From Stictocephala bisonia (Eukaryota; Arthropoda; Insecta; Hemiptera; Membracidae): a stretch of DNA of 64,000 nucleotides. Each line of letters starts with the position of its first letter. The first letter of the stretch is position 1. The position numbers were made by a program, and so were the translations under genes. Positions 36,427 through 47,045 of this stretch are shown here, one piece after another. The notes beneath the pieces are model-generated. The model was given only the letters and a program-made list of their open reading frames with translations. It was not told the DNA's origin and searched no databases. The DNA lies in contig JAQJVL010000147.1 of assembly GCA_035578905.1 (NCBI GenBank), positions 538,906 through 602,905 of the forward strand. Reading direction: 5' to 3'.

Positions 36427-37015
36427 TTAAAATTCAGCTCTTGTATATTTTTTAATTGTATTTATTATTTCATAAATGTGTAATAAATCTAGGTATATAT
36501 CAGCACCATAAACACCGGTGAGATAACATAGATTAATGTCTTCAGCTATTTTTAGATTTTTCTCCTTTCTAATTAATTCAGACGATAATATATTTTCCAA
36601 TTCAATGATAAATCGATTAACATTATTTTGTGGGGGCTTATAACAGGCTAAGAGAGTCATTGACTGTGACATACATTGTACTTTCATGAATAATATTTCC
36701 ATAGAACCACGTTCAAAATTATATTCTAACTGTTCACATTTCAATTTATCTTTATACAATATAAAAATGCCTCCTCCTTTTCCATTAGGCCTACATCTAT
36801 ACAAACTTTTATAACCCTTAATACAATATAAAGCAGCTTCAAAATCTGATACATTTATTTCTGTTATTATGATTATATCTAAATTAAAAATAATTGGATT
36901 AATATATTGAATAAATTCATTCCAGTACTTCTTTAAACTGATAATTTTCGAAGATAATATTTTTATATCATGTTTACCTTCTTGAATATTTAAGAACTGT
37001 CTGAATTAATTTAAT
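36427..37015 (-). pseudogene. LINE no. 1 endonuclease fragment
   Basis: An open stretch on the minus strand from about 37015 to a stop at 36427. It starts FRQFLNIQEGKHDIKILSSK, then carries IIIITEIN (the Glu expected at the metal site of APE-type endonucleases), GKGGGIFILYKDK and ACYKPPQNNVNRF. The later 'GDFN' motif is worn to EDINL. C-terminal endonuclease motifs are missing or lie beyond the frame break. Confidence 0.85.
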
Positions 37016-37850
37016 ATGTTGAAAGTAATAAAACTCCCATCAGTTTGTAAATCTAGATTTTATAAATCTATTTTAATTTTAGTTTTGACTTAAATACAAA
37101 AAATATTATTAATGAATTAAATAAAATTATTGAATTTTTGGCAGAATGATCCTTCTATACATTATTACTTGACAATTCCCTATAGACTTAATAATAAATG
37201 AAAGTAGTTAAATTATATAGGCCTAGGCCTACTGTCTTAGGTTACATATATTATTGATTTTAACAAATAGTATAGTGAAAGCTTGTGTATTTTATTTAAA
37301 TTATTTTGTGTAAGCCTGGTGTTTTTGCTATCTGAATGGCTTTATAGAGGTTGCTTTTTTTACCACTATTCTATTGCCATTCTTCCATATAAAGCTAAAT
37401 CCCTTCTTCTTCCTAGTTTGGTTTGCTTTTGACATAAGATCTGAGAAATACGGTGTGAGATGGATCAAATTATTTAATTACATAATGTTAATCATGACAA
37501 ATAAAAATATTATATCCATTGTATCACTATTATTATATCGATCTGATCCTTTCAACTAATCTGACTCACATAGTTTCGTAATGCAAGTAATAGAAAGTGT
37601 ACGTAAATCAAAGTTATCTATTACTCAAATCGAGCTGTCCCATGTTAGAATGTCGTGCTCGGCTCTGAGTTAATCGTTTCATAACGTGGTTAGGCCGTGA
37701 TGGATGGTTGAATGGCAACTAGGCCAGGAAGTATCATAGTCGTGTGCTAGACACGGCTGGATTACCAAGTCATAGACACGCTAGTCATGACGTAACCTGC
37801 AGCTACTGCATACGACGTCGTGGCACTAATTTTTAGACATGACACTAAAC
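37016..37850. other. Intergenic DNA with a GC-richer patch
   Basis: AT-rich to about 37620. Then 37625-37850 is less AT-rich and unique (TCGTGCTCGGCTCTGAG, CTAGACACGGCTGGATTACC, ATACGACGTCGTGGC). No long frame is present. The 61-codon frame at 37374-37559 is hydrophobic without a motif. Confidence 0.4.
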
Positions 37851-37949
37851 CTCAGATGAAAGAGAGATCCTTAGATAAGGGACTTGTCCTTATTATATAG
37901 GATTGATCCTAAGGTGTAGGATTGGATATTGATTTAGATTCGATACTAA

Positions 37950-38372
37950 ACCTTAGATATAGGATTAAACCTTAGATGTACGACTAACTACTAGATGCAA
38001 GTATTAAGTCTTACACATGGAACTAAACCTAAGATATAGGATTAAGCCTTAGATGTGCGACTAACTACTAGATGCAAGGATTAAGTCTTACACATGGAAC
38101 TAAACCTAAGATATAGGATTAAGCCTTAGATGTGCGACTAACTGCTAGATGCAAGGATTAAGTCTTACACATGGAACTAAACCTAAGATATAGGATTAAG
38201 CCTTAGATGTGCGACAAACTACTAGATGCAAGGATTAAGTCTTACACATGGAACTAAACCTAAGATATAGGATTAAGCCTTAGATGTGCGACAAACTACT
38301 AGATGCAAGGATTAAGTCTTACACATGGAACTAAACCTAAGATACAGGATTAAGCCTTAGATGTGGGACAAT
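37950..38372. repeat. 77-bp minisatellite, about 5.4 units
   Basis: The unit is GGATTAAGTCTTACACATGG, then AACTAAACCTAAGATATAGG, then ATTAAGCCTTAGATGTGCGA, then CTAACTACTAGATGCAA; GATGCAAGGA recurs 77 bp apart. Within it, 'AGGATTAAG..TTAGAT' modules recur, and 37850-37950 holds worn, shorter versions (CCTTAGATATAGGATTAAACC). The long unit therefore seems built from an older short repeat. Confidence 0.95.
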
Positions 38373-38890
38373 CGTACATATAACTTCTTTCAATTGATAC
38401 CACTTCCATTAGTAATAACTAAATACCAAGTACTGACATAAGTAGGCTATATGCTTTAGGATGGTAAATATTGTTTAAGTCGTTTTTTATTATAATTGCC
38501 ACAAATACTGCCTTCGCATGTTTACAGTCTTGTTAGTAAACGTAGTTGATGCAACAGTAAGACTATAATAATAGTCTCAACTGTTTATAGTTATAGGTTT
38601 ATCCTAAATTAAAACTATATTTTCTAGTTTTTTTAATGGACTTTAGTAAATCTATGTAGTCTTCGCAGTAAATAGGGATTTCTGTTTAAGGAAGAAGAAT
38701 GAAGGGAAAAGAATGCTTTTTATCCATCTTTTCCGTTACTTGGTACGATAGAAAAAACACGTTTTTACTGAATAAAAAAGAAACAACTTGTGACTTATTA
38801 TGAGAGCAAAGACTGTCTTATTATGACCAAAATGTATCAGAGAAATGATTGTTCGTAGAAAGATTTACACCACTCGGTTTAAAGAAGCTA
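38373..38890. other. AT-rich intergenic DNA
   Basis: No repeat, RNA gene or reading frame is supported. Confidence 0.4.
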
Positions 38891-38924
38891 TAGGATAACT
38901 GACTCCATTAATCAAACAATGTTA

Positions 38925-39310
38925 TATTTAACCACTGTCTGGCATTAATTATTGTGACGGTGCTGAAGCCGTAAGCCCCAACACGTCTCCAGCGTTCCCG
39001 AAATAGAGGCCCGTAATTACGGCGGGGTCTCCCCCTATTTGTACAGCTGAGTCTAATGTATCCGTGGGCCAAAACAAAATATCGGCGCGCCTCGTTTTTC
39101 ACAGCCGGAGAACACGAGATCATTTGTCCGCAGTTATTGCATAGATGCAACCGTTCCGACTCCTGCCTTTTTAATCATCTCAGCCCTAACTAATGTGGGC
39201 CTATCAATTCTCCGGATTTTGTTGAAAGCCCCTCGGTAATTGGGTAAGCTTGTCTCATCCATTTTGCCAAATCCTATATTTTCGGGGACTCTCTCTGGAC
39301 CTGTAGTAGA
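38925..39310. other. GC/CpG-richer unique island (candidate conserved non-coding DNA or exon)
   Basis: The island is sharply bounded, with many CpG (GTGACGGTGCTGAAGCCGTA, CGTAATTACGGCGGGGTCTC, ATATCGGCGCGCCTCG, CTCCGGATTTTGTTG). An 80-codon minus frame (38908-39150, Arg-rich) crosses part of it but has no family motif, and the island continues well beyond it. A block rich in TAATTA-type homeodomain-like sites and CpG in an AT-rich desert suits a conserved developmental regulatory element or an unrecognised exon; I cannot decide. Confidence 0.35.
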
Positions 39311-39460
39311 GGAATGTGTTAATTTTATAATTTTTGAAATGCGCCAGTTTTTTCAAGCCAGTACGACAAATATATTTATAATAATTTACGAATAAGATTT
39401 TTACTTACACAACAAAGGTTTTATACACAATTATATATAAGTAAGATTTTAAAAATATAT
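39311..39460. other. AT-rich spacer
   Basis: AT-rich, nothing recognised. Confidence 0.3.
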
Positions 39461-39464
39461 AGTG

Positions 39465-39515
39465 GCCAATTCCAGTAAACCACGTTCACCTTCCTCACAC
39501 TAGGCTCTCACAAAA
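39465..39515 (+). mobile_element. Core fragment related to the 14.4- and 27-kb element
   Basis: GGCCAATTCCAGTAAACCAC, then GTTCACCTTCCTCACAC, then CTCTCACAAAAG matches 27028-27080 (GGTCGATTTCAGTGAACCAC, GTTTACCTTCCTCAGAC, TATTCACAAAAG). No array is present here. Confidence 0.6.
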
Positions 39516-39519
39516 GTCC

Positions 39520-40380
39520 TTTACCTTGTTGACTTCCAAAGGACTTTCACCATGGATTCCTCTGCTCCAGGTGGTATTAATAATCGTGTTTTACAATACC
39601 AACATTATTTACCATAATATTTCTACATTCTTATATTGTTCATTGATAAAACTTGTAAAACGTTTGATCTGTTTGTAATTTATACAAAACAATTGTTTAT
39701 TTTGATTATTTTGATTGTACACCTAGAAGGTATTTACTATGACTAACCTTTGACGCATAATCATTAAGATAAATTTGTTTATTTGCTTTTATTACCATAT
39801 GCCGTTTCTAACGTTCATCTATGAATAAACAAATAAATAGGAAATAATAGAATCGTCATTACATTAATTCTAGTAACGTGGGCCAGTATGGAATAGTGAC
39901 TAAATGTATCTATGTGGTAGAATCTATTTACAAAAACAAAAATACATTATAAAGTTACATAATTTATGCAAATGCAATTATATAACAAAATACTTCCGGC
40001 ACATTAGAACTACAGATATAATTCATTACAAATTGACCTGCAAATTGTGTTGGAATGTTAAGTAAGTGAACAATCACACTCACATATATATTATTATTTT
40101 TCTATTTTATTATATATTCTATTCTATTACATTTTTCGATGCTTGTTATACTAGTAACTTATTATAAATGATTGTAAAATCTAAGTTGGTAACACCTTGA
40201 TCACTTGAACTTTAAAACTATCATAGCAAATAGGGCTATCTTGACAAAGAGAAAACAACGCACTATTTGGCCTTGCTAAATCAGTTATGGAAACTAAACA
40301 GAAATTATACAATCAATATGATTATATTCAGAAAATGGAGTAATTCTTAAAATTGTAACGCCATAGATAAACAATATTTT
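39520..40380. other. AT-rich intergenic DNA
   Basis: No gene, RNA or tandem repeat is supported. Confidence 0.4.
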
Positions 40381-40507
40381 TATCTCTCTCCATGCTAAAC
40401 AGTGTCACGCTATTTTCTGTTAAACTGCACGTGGAGCATTTGTGGACTGAGCGTGGTTGTCAGACTGTGCAAATCCAGAGGAATCAAGAGGGCGTGCGAG
40501 CAGTCAT

Positions 40508-40632
40508 CTTTCTCTCTCCCCCCCTCTCTCTCCTCCCTCTCCCTCTTTCTCTCTCACTCTCTCTCCCCCCCTCTCCCTCTCCCCCTCTCTCTCCCTCTCT
40601 CTCCCTCCCTCTCTCTCTCTCTCTCTCTCACT
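40508..40632 (+). repeat. (CT)n/CCCTCT polypyrimidine tract
   Basis: About 120 bp of almost pure C and T (CTCTCCCTCT-type) on the plus strand, GAGA-rich on minus. Such tracts can form triplex DNA and carry GAGAG sites bound by GAGA-factor-type proteins in insects. It lies just left of a GC-rich stretch. The Ser/Leu/Pro frames across it are artefacts. Confidence 0.95.
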
Positions 40633-40744
40633 GTCTGTTTCTCATCGTTTAAATTGAAAGCCCGACATGTATGGACTTGAAGATTGAGTGTCATTATAAG
40701 TTAATGAACTATCCATCAGGTACTCCTATTTATTAAGAAATTTG

Positions 40745-41172
40745 TATTTAGATTACCTGTGCTAATGCCGTCTCCCAAAGCTTTTGCAGAATGTCTTGGG
40801 CTATATCTACCGTTAGCCCTGAACGTGGCCGATATGGTGGTCAATGCTTTGTCTCACACCACCCGCGTTGGTTGCAGGTTTTTGCCACCAAAGTGGCCGG
40901 TACTTCGCGCCTACTGGCCCGTGAAGCAGCCGTTGACCCCCACCACATCATTACCATCCTTCCGGTCCCCACGTCCGCAACACTTTCATTTCTTCTCCCT
41001 TTCCCGCAACCTTGGGTCTTGCGTTCCTCATTCCTTCCGCTTATCTCGGGTCTTCTTGTTCGAAACGTTGTTCCGGTGGTTGACTCCTGCGGTCACTCGA
41101 TGTAAGTTCTGCAATCTTTTGAGGAACTCAGTTGGAAACTTAAATGTGACACAATTTGAAGGCTCTAAATGA
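40745..41172 (+). other. GC-rich segment open in two plus frames (unrecognised)
   Basis: The most GC-rich non-repetitive stretch of the window (CGTGGCCGATATGGTGGTCA, TTCGCGCCTACTGGCCCGTG). A 137-codon frame (40759-41172, ATG start) and a 104-codon frame (40791-41105) overlap. Neither shows a domain, signal peptide or membrane pattern that I recognise. It could be a first exon or a promoter-type CpG island downstream of the GAGA-rich tract, or a decayed mobile element. Being open in two frames argues against ordinary coding. Confidence 0.25.
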
Positions 41173-41174
41173 AC

Positions 41175-41740
41175 CGGTCGTTTAAATGCTATGGAGTTTT
41201 TAGGGTCAACATGAGTTTTACTTTAAGAGTCTTTTAAGTACAACAATAGTTATTTAACTTATCTTGCCTTATCTATATAAAATACCCACAGTTTTTCATC
41301 TGGTGCTAGATGAAATCTATGCTATAGAATATTTATTTTTTATCTATTTTATTAATAAGTTTTACGTAATGGAATAAAAGATGTTCAATTCGAGAAATAA
41401 AATGATAGATAAACTAGAAAAATGCAATTTTATCTTGTGTACCTCAACTTTATGTGAATCTTTGTTGCAAATCAAAAACTACATCATTTGGTATTTAATT
41501 TAAAACAGTAAACTTTATTGTATAACCAACGTTAGTTGATTTTATAGAACTATAACTGTAAAACTTTCAAATGAACATAATTATACTTATCATATTAAGA
41601 AAGTGTAGAAATGGGTACACTTAACTCATAAATATCCCTTTTTTTATACTTTTTACTATTTTACATGATTAGACGTGAAGAAATCAGTTTGTTTTTCTTT
41701 GTGTTTTTGGTAGATAAAGAAAAAAGTCACAGAACATACG
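41175..41740. other. AT-rich intergenic DNA
   Basis: Nothing is recognised. Confidence 0.4.
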
Positions 41741-41742
41741 TG

Positions 41743-41835
41743 AGCCCATACACTTACAAATGTAGGGACCCACCCGCCCTCCCACCCACGTACGGTGGTA
41801 TTAACCCACCCGCCCACCCATACACGAACAACTGT
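41743..41835 (-). repeat. 36-bp G4 minisatellite, 2-3 worn units
   Basis: CCCATACACTTACAAATGTA, then GGACCCACCCGCCCTCCCAC, then GTACGGTGGTATTAACCCAC, then CCGCCCACCCATACACGAA. This is the same unit and orientation as at 48.7 kb, embedded in otherwise unrelated sequence. It extends a chance 128-codon plus frame. Confidence 0.85.
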
Positions 41836-41839
41836 ATTA

Positions 41840-42320
41840 AAACACACTTTTCAGACTTTGGTGTCTCCCGAGTCCCAAAAATGATCACGAATCCTCTATA
41901 CATCTATCACTCCGCGTTCCATTTGATAACGTTAGCAGATGGAATACTAGTTCCAGATGAACAACGCGCACAGTTTTACCTATACTGTGATCTGTGTTTA
42001 GTTAGTTGTCCAGACACCGTCAATAGTAGATTACAAATGAACGGACTGTGAGAAGATCTTTGCACTAAATAGCACACTCCCTCTTAACAGAGAGGTTACA
42101 CCACAAAATCATTGGTAACTGGTGTAAAACAAGAATACGGAGGGAGACTGGTTACTGTAACGAAGATACCAAATTAGATCGATAAGTGTGTCGGTATGTA
42201 CAACCCTCGTGGTCGGACTTACAAGGCTTCGGCCGGATGATCACTGATACTAATCTGTAATGATACTTCCGCCCTTGTCCTATGTAGGGTTAGAGACCAG
42301 GAGGGTAGATATTCGTTAAT
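41840..42320. other. GC-richer unique stretch
   Basis: Moderate GC with unique sequence (CTCGTGGTCGGACTTACAAG, GCTTCGGCCGGATGATC). The frame ending at 42051 enters it from the minisatellite and has no motif. It may be a fragment of an unrecognised repeat or exon. Confidence 0.3.
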
Positions 42321-43315
42321 GTTTATTGCATCAAAGTAAAATTCAGTTGGTGAATTTAGATTCGTGCAAATCCATTATGTTTTAATCACAGAAAAGATAT
42401 ATTTTTTCAACCCATAATCAGTGAACTATTTTACTTTCATTTTATTATTTTTTTTTTTACAAAATTATTAAAATAATCCATTTTATAATTCGTTTAAAAA
42501 TTCTAATCACTGCACCATTCGAATTTAAGAATTGTTTTATTACTATTTAATATACTGTTTTTGTTGTTCAATATACAAATTTGTTATCACGCAATTGGTA
42601 AAAACAGTAGATTCAAACATAAAACTGTATTAAATTTTAAGAAAATATTACATTTAGTCATTAATCACCAAAGTGCTCATCAGTAGTATCATATCAAATT
42701 CATCAGAATTTCTAGTTTCCAATATTACTGAGTCTGTACTTCCAATAATATTATTCGGAACTTTTTATTTTACTTTTTTGTCTGCATCCTCTCAAAATGC
42801 TCTTCAAAAAATTGTATCTCCACCCACTTCTTCCTTTCTTCCTTTTCATTTTTTCTCGAGAACTTTTATAACTACCTCAAGATATTCCCATGATCAAACC
42901 ATCTCATTAAAACTGTCTTTACATTATACATTGTACATTATATTACTATGCTACTGACACATAACAGGAAATAATAAGTATTTGCAAATTGCATAGTTAA
43001 AAAATTGGGCAGTGTAGCAAAAATGTAATGTATGTTAATGAAATTATTAAAAATGCTTCAAATATAAACATTATTGGGAAATGAGTTATTTTATTATACT
43101 AATGTTTGCAAGATGTTGGCAATTTATTCAAATGATTTAATCTCCTCACATTCCGATATCTAAAAATCTGGGTGTACTGTAATGTAATGAGTTTACACAG
43201 TACATTATTATAATACTGATTAAATTTAAGTTACATTATATTACGTTTAGGATTACTAGTTTAGGATTTCCTAATTTAGTAAGGACCCTTCCAAATAAAC
43301 GTGTAGATTTCTTGT
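42321..43315. other. AT-rich intergenic DNA
   Basis: The 94-codon plus frame at 42673-42957 is Ser/Phe/Leu-rich and has no family motif, most likely chance. Otherwise empty. Confidence 0.4.
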
Positions 43316-43319
43316 ACAG

Positions 43320-44010
43320 TCCGTTACCCTAAATGGGTTTTCACCTCGTTCAATGTTATTTTACTACATTTCACATCCCTTTGGGGTCACCCTTGTGTCT
43401 GCGTCTAATAACCCCTTTACGATAGTGGTACTGAGGCTCATTGTACTCAGTCCATTGATTAAATGGGTTTACACCTCGTTCAACATTATTTTGCTGCGTG
43501 TCACATCCTTTTGGGGTAACTAATGGTTGTGTGTAAAAAACCCTTTAAGAAAATGGAATTGAAGTGTTTTGTACCAAGGCCTTTGCATCAAACGGATTTT
43601 CTCCTCGTTCAGTGTTATTTTGTCACACGTCACATCCCTTTGGGGTAACCGTTATGCATGTGTGTAATGACCCCTTAGTACAAAGCTCAATATATACATC
43701 CCATTCCATCAAATGAATTTTTACCTTGTTCCAAATTATTTTACGGCATGCTACATTACTTTGGGGTTCATCTTGTGATAATGTCAAAAGACCCCTTTAA
43801 GGGAGAAGTATTAAAGTTCTTTGCAACAAACCCTTATTACATCAAATGGGTTTTCCCCTAGGTCAAAGTTATTTGAAAGGTCATCCTTATGCTTCTGTCT
43901 AATGGCTAATTAAAGATAGTGGTACCGAAGGTTATTGTAACCAGCCCATTGCCGTGTTATCACCTCGTTCAAATGTTATTTTACTGCATGTCATTTCCCT
44001 TTAGGGTCTC
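43320..44010 (+). repeat. Degenerate ~130-bp satellite-like array, about 6 units
   Basis: A marker block ACCTCGTTCAA-TTATTTT starts at about 43342, 43472, 43602, 43722, 43854 and 43961. Each unit also holds AAATGGGTTTT before it and CACATCCCTTTGGGGT after it, then a CCCTTTA block. Units differ by many substitutions and small indels (107-132 bp), so the array is old. It is non-coding. Confidence 0.85.
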
Positions 44011-44014
44011 GAAT

Positions 44015-44545
44015 TAGTAGTTTTTTTACTGCAATGTTCTATATTTGTCTGTTTTAAAAATTCTAGTGTAGATTATAGTAAACACACACTACGCAACGTG
44101 GTGGTGACAATTTAGTTACACTTGTTTATTAATGTAGGCCTACCTATTTCTATTTTTATATGTTTTAATTTTTATTTTCCTCTATATAAGAACGGCGCTT
44201 GCTTATGCGAATCCATAAATAAGGTAAATAATGTATGTTATACACAGTTTCCCAAAAGATCTATAACAGTTAATTATTTATTATAAATTAAATTATTACG
44301 AAATAAATTGATTAATAACTATAATTAAATTGTTTTAAATGAAATAAAATATTTATATGTTCACTTTGTGGTAAAAGAAAAACTTCAAAAAGTGTGATTA
44401 TCAATTGTAGTTCATTAACAGGTGTAAAATTAAATATAGTTTTCCATGTTATATATATAGCATAAATATAGCATTAAGGTAGATGTAAAATATTTAAACT
44501 TTATTTTTATAACATTTGGACTTGCATAATTAGTATATTTCATAA
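44015..44545. other. AT-rich intergenic DNA
   Basis: Nothing is recognised. Confidence 0.4.
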
Positions 44546-44548
44546 CAA

Positions 44549-44649
44549 GAGTGGAAAGTGGGGTTTTGCATGTTCGAGACCATATGTTTGAAGTGCGAGA
44601 CTTGTCGAGCACTTCAAATGGTCGAGAACATACAAAACACTTTCACTCG
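44549..44649. mobile_element. Short foldback palindrome, about 101 bp
   Basis: Left arm GAAAGTGGGGTTTTGCATGT, then TCGAGACCATATGTTTGAAG. The right arm read in reverse is GAAAGTGTTTTGTATGTTCT, then CGACCATTTGAAGTGC. The arms of about 45 bp nearly meet at CGAGACTTGTCG. Probably a very short MITE. Confidence 0.7.
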
Positions 44650-44660
44650 AGTTTTGAATG

Positions 44661-44890
44661 ATACTTTTCACTACACTATGGAATAAAAACTCATTTTTGC
44701 TATGTTAAGTGTTTATTAAATTAGAAACATGTTTTAAAAACAGGTGTTGTTGACTGTGGAAAATTTTCGGTTGTAAACAATGTTACTTTCGGTAGTAAAC
44801 AATAGACAGCTGTTGAAAATATGATGTTTCGCAGGTTGTAAACACATAACGAAAACAGTTAAACTCATAGTAGTGTAGTGAAAAAGACAT
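44661..44890. mobile_element. Short TIR element, about 230 bp
   Basis: The left end ATACTTTTCACTACACTATG and the right end read in reverse, ATGTCTTTTTCACTACACTA, match over about 20 bp. It lies between the 101-bp palindrome and the hAT-like MITE. Internally, GTAAACAATGTTACTTTCGG and GTAGTAAACAATAGACAGCT are related to each other. No coding capacity. Confidence 0.55.
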
Positions 44891-44955
44891 TAGTTTAATA
44901 CAACTATTGGTTATTTATGTTATTATTGTTCAAGGCTTCATCTATTAGAAAACTC

Positions 44956-45310
44956 GGATCTTTTCCGTTATACGTATACCACTATTTAAATATCCAATAC
45001 ATCGAGGCCGCCCATATACATCGCGCCGCGGCAGTTATGGTTAGGTTAGGTTATTATATTGTAGAATGAACCTGTAATTTGTAAAAACATTCTACAATAG
45101 GCTATGCTAACCTAACCTAACCATAACTGCCGCGGCGCGATGTATATAAAGGAAAAGATCCTTGTTTGAGGAAATACTGCGTAATATCGCCGAGTATTGG
45201 CCACCTTCATCAACATAATAAGGTAACTTACTTACATAAATATAATACTTATAATGAAAAAGCATATAATTTGACATTAAATAGTGGTATACGTATAACG
45301 GAAAAGATCC
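44956..45310. mobile_element. hAT-like MITE, copy 1, with 8-bp target duplication
   Basis: The ends GGATCTTTTCCGTTATACG (left) and the same sequence inverted (right, to 45310) form terminal inverted repeats of about 35 bp (through TATACCACTATTTAA). Flanks are a perfect 8-bp duplication GAAAACTC (44948-44955 and 45311-45318); an 8-bp duplication is the hallmark of hAT elements. A second, inner inverted pair holds CGCGCCGCGGCAGTTATGGT plus TTAGGTTAGG (about 45023-45054) and its inverse (about 45104-45145). At 355 bp it codes for no transposase. Confidence 0.85.
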
Positions 45311-45318
45311 GAAAACTC

Positions 45319-46760
45319 TAAGACAAACTGGAATCATTAAAAGTAAAATTACCTAATTATTGTAAAAACGTAAACTTAAATCGTTAACTGCAGTCGCTAT
45401 AGGCCTACAGGGAGCTTGGCGTGTCACAGCTTGAGACTGATTGCTTATTAATAAATGCTTGATTAGACGTTAATTGTTTATAATTAATCTATAAACAGTC
45501 TTCCAATCAACGTACTCAGCAAACACTAGTTGATTTTGAAGATTTTCTTAAAACATTTACCCGTATAATGCAGTTTACATTTCAAATTTAGGAGCATTAA
45601 ATTTTCCGATGACAGATTTTAAATATTCATTATTTAAATTTAACGAAGGGACGTTAATTTTCAGTGTAAAACTAGTAATGTGTTTTAACATGACATTGTA
45701 GGTAGTGGTTCTGGCCAAGGACGAGGCAAATGTTTATTTCTGTATAAATGAAAAATATGTTTTGTCTGTCATGCATAGAATCGTTTTACATTTTGCATAT
45801 GCACGTTTTGTATTCAAAAGAATCCGAAGCAAGCCTTATCTCTGTTTCTACATTTCTGTCTGCCAGTAAAGCTCGTAAGTTCACGTTTTTTGTGAAAACA
45901 GGAGCACCGTTTTCGTTACGTTACGTTTACGTTCCTTTCTTTCTCATAAGTATGATCTTTCATAAAATTATCACTCACAGATATTTTATGTAAAAGGAAT
46001 TTTGTTGCCAGTAATTTGGTTAGTTAGTGAGGTCTGCTACAATTGTACTTGTCGAGAATACTATTGTTGTTATTTTATGCATACTTAGGAAGAATACAGT
46101 CTATTCGGGTCCTTGGACCTCACTTTATAGGTGTATATCCCCAAAGGTGCTTTTTAATTTTTCTTGAAAATATTTTGTTTTGATGATGTTAGTTGTATTT
46201 TGTTTTCAATCAATATAAACTATTTATGACAATATTGCTGTTCAGATAAATGAAAAAATGTTTCCCCATTAGTAACGTTTGGGTATTCTAATAGTTGGTA
46301 AAAGAGTTAATAAATTCAGTATAATATAAAATAAAGAGACAAATTAAGATAATGTAATTATATAAAAAAAAGGTTGTGATTTTACTCTACATACAAATCA
46401 CGAAAATAGAATCAATTAATGTGGAAGAAAATGCTTTTCTTGATATGGCTTTTTAACCATTCTAGAAAACATAACTAAAGATGCTTCAATTACCTACTGT
46501 AAGTTTGTATAATATTTTTAATTAAGAAATTTATTCAAATATTTAAATTAACAAAAGGAAGAAAATGGATCATCAAATGTTCAATGCCTTTATAGGTAAT
46601 AAATTAATATAATATAAAGCAATTGCTCTAATTAGTAATTAGACAATTAGTCATTAGACAGAAAAATAAATGGGAACAATGTTTTAGATAACTGTAACTG
46701 TTGTAGAATAATGATGTGTACATGTAAATGTTTCACAAAAACCAATTAAACCGAGAGGAC
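45319..46760. other. AT-rich intergenic DNA
   Basis: The 81-codon plus frame at 45748-45993 has no clear domain. No gene is supported. Confidence 0.4.
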
Positions 46761-46769
46761 TTTTATTAT

Positions 46770-47045
46770 CTTATATTTTCACATTTATGATCCGAACATT
46801 TAGTTAAACCTCCAATGTACATCAAATAACGGCTGCCAGCGTCAGGGGATTTAGTTCGTTAGGGTTTAGGCTTCCAAACAAAAACATTTTAATGAACGCA
46901 GGGTTTAATTTTTACAAAATAAAATCCCACAATATTTACCCCACAATTTAACTTCTACGCGAGCTGATAGTCTATTTTCGTAATTATACCGATGTGAGTC
47001 GCGTTTTCGAGTTTATGTTGTTCACTTGTAATAACATAACGATCA
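46770..47045. other. Unique less-AT-rich island (possible conserved non-coding DNA)
   Basis: AACGGCTGCCAGCGTCAGGG, TTCTACGCGAGCTGATAGTC and GATGTGAGTCGCGTTTTCGA stand out, with no repeat partner in the window and no long frame. Suggestive of a regulatory element by appearance only. Confidence 0.25.

Larger units (their letters stand above)
33884..37015 (-). mobile_element. Non-LTR retrotransposon no. 1 (decayed), endonuclease plus reverse transcriptase
   Basis: Read on the minus strand. The AP-endonuclease-like part starts near 37010 (IIIITEIN near 36860, GKGGGIFILYKDK near 36770, ACYKPPQNN near 36640, a worn DINLCYL near 36530). A linker follows (36267-36085). The RT begins with SAGPNNIRP near 35580, then LNCYRPIGSIYVITKILEHY near 35420, TTDLTKAFDLVNYDIM near 35200, GLVQGSILSPTLFNIYIND near 35030, and intact YADD at 34945-34934. 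The C-terminal part (CIKHLGVHLG) runs to 34086. An A-rich AAATAAATAAAT tail ends at about 33884. Frames change several times and stops interrupt, so it is dead. The motif order fits the Jockey/CR1-like group of LINEs; the clade is not certain. No ORF1 is visible. Confidence 0.92.

Noticed and set aside
38925..39310. A ribosomal RNA fragment
   Set aside because: GC-rich and structured-looking, but no rRNA core sequence that I know is present.
40392..40680. Ser/Leu/Pro-rich proteins
   Set aside because: They come from the CT-rich tract, open in all three plus frames.
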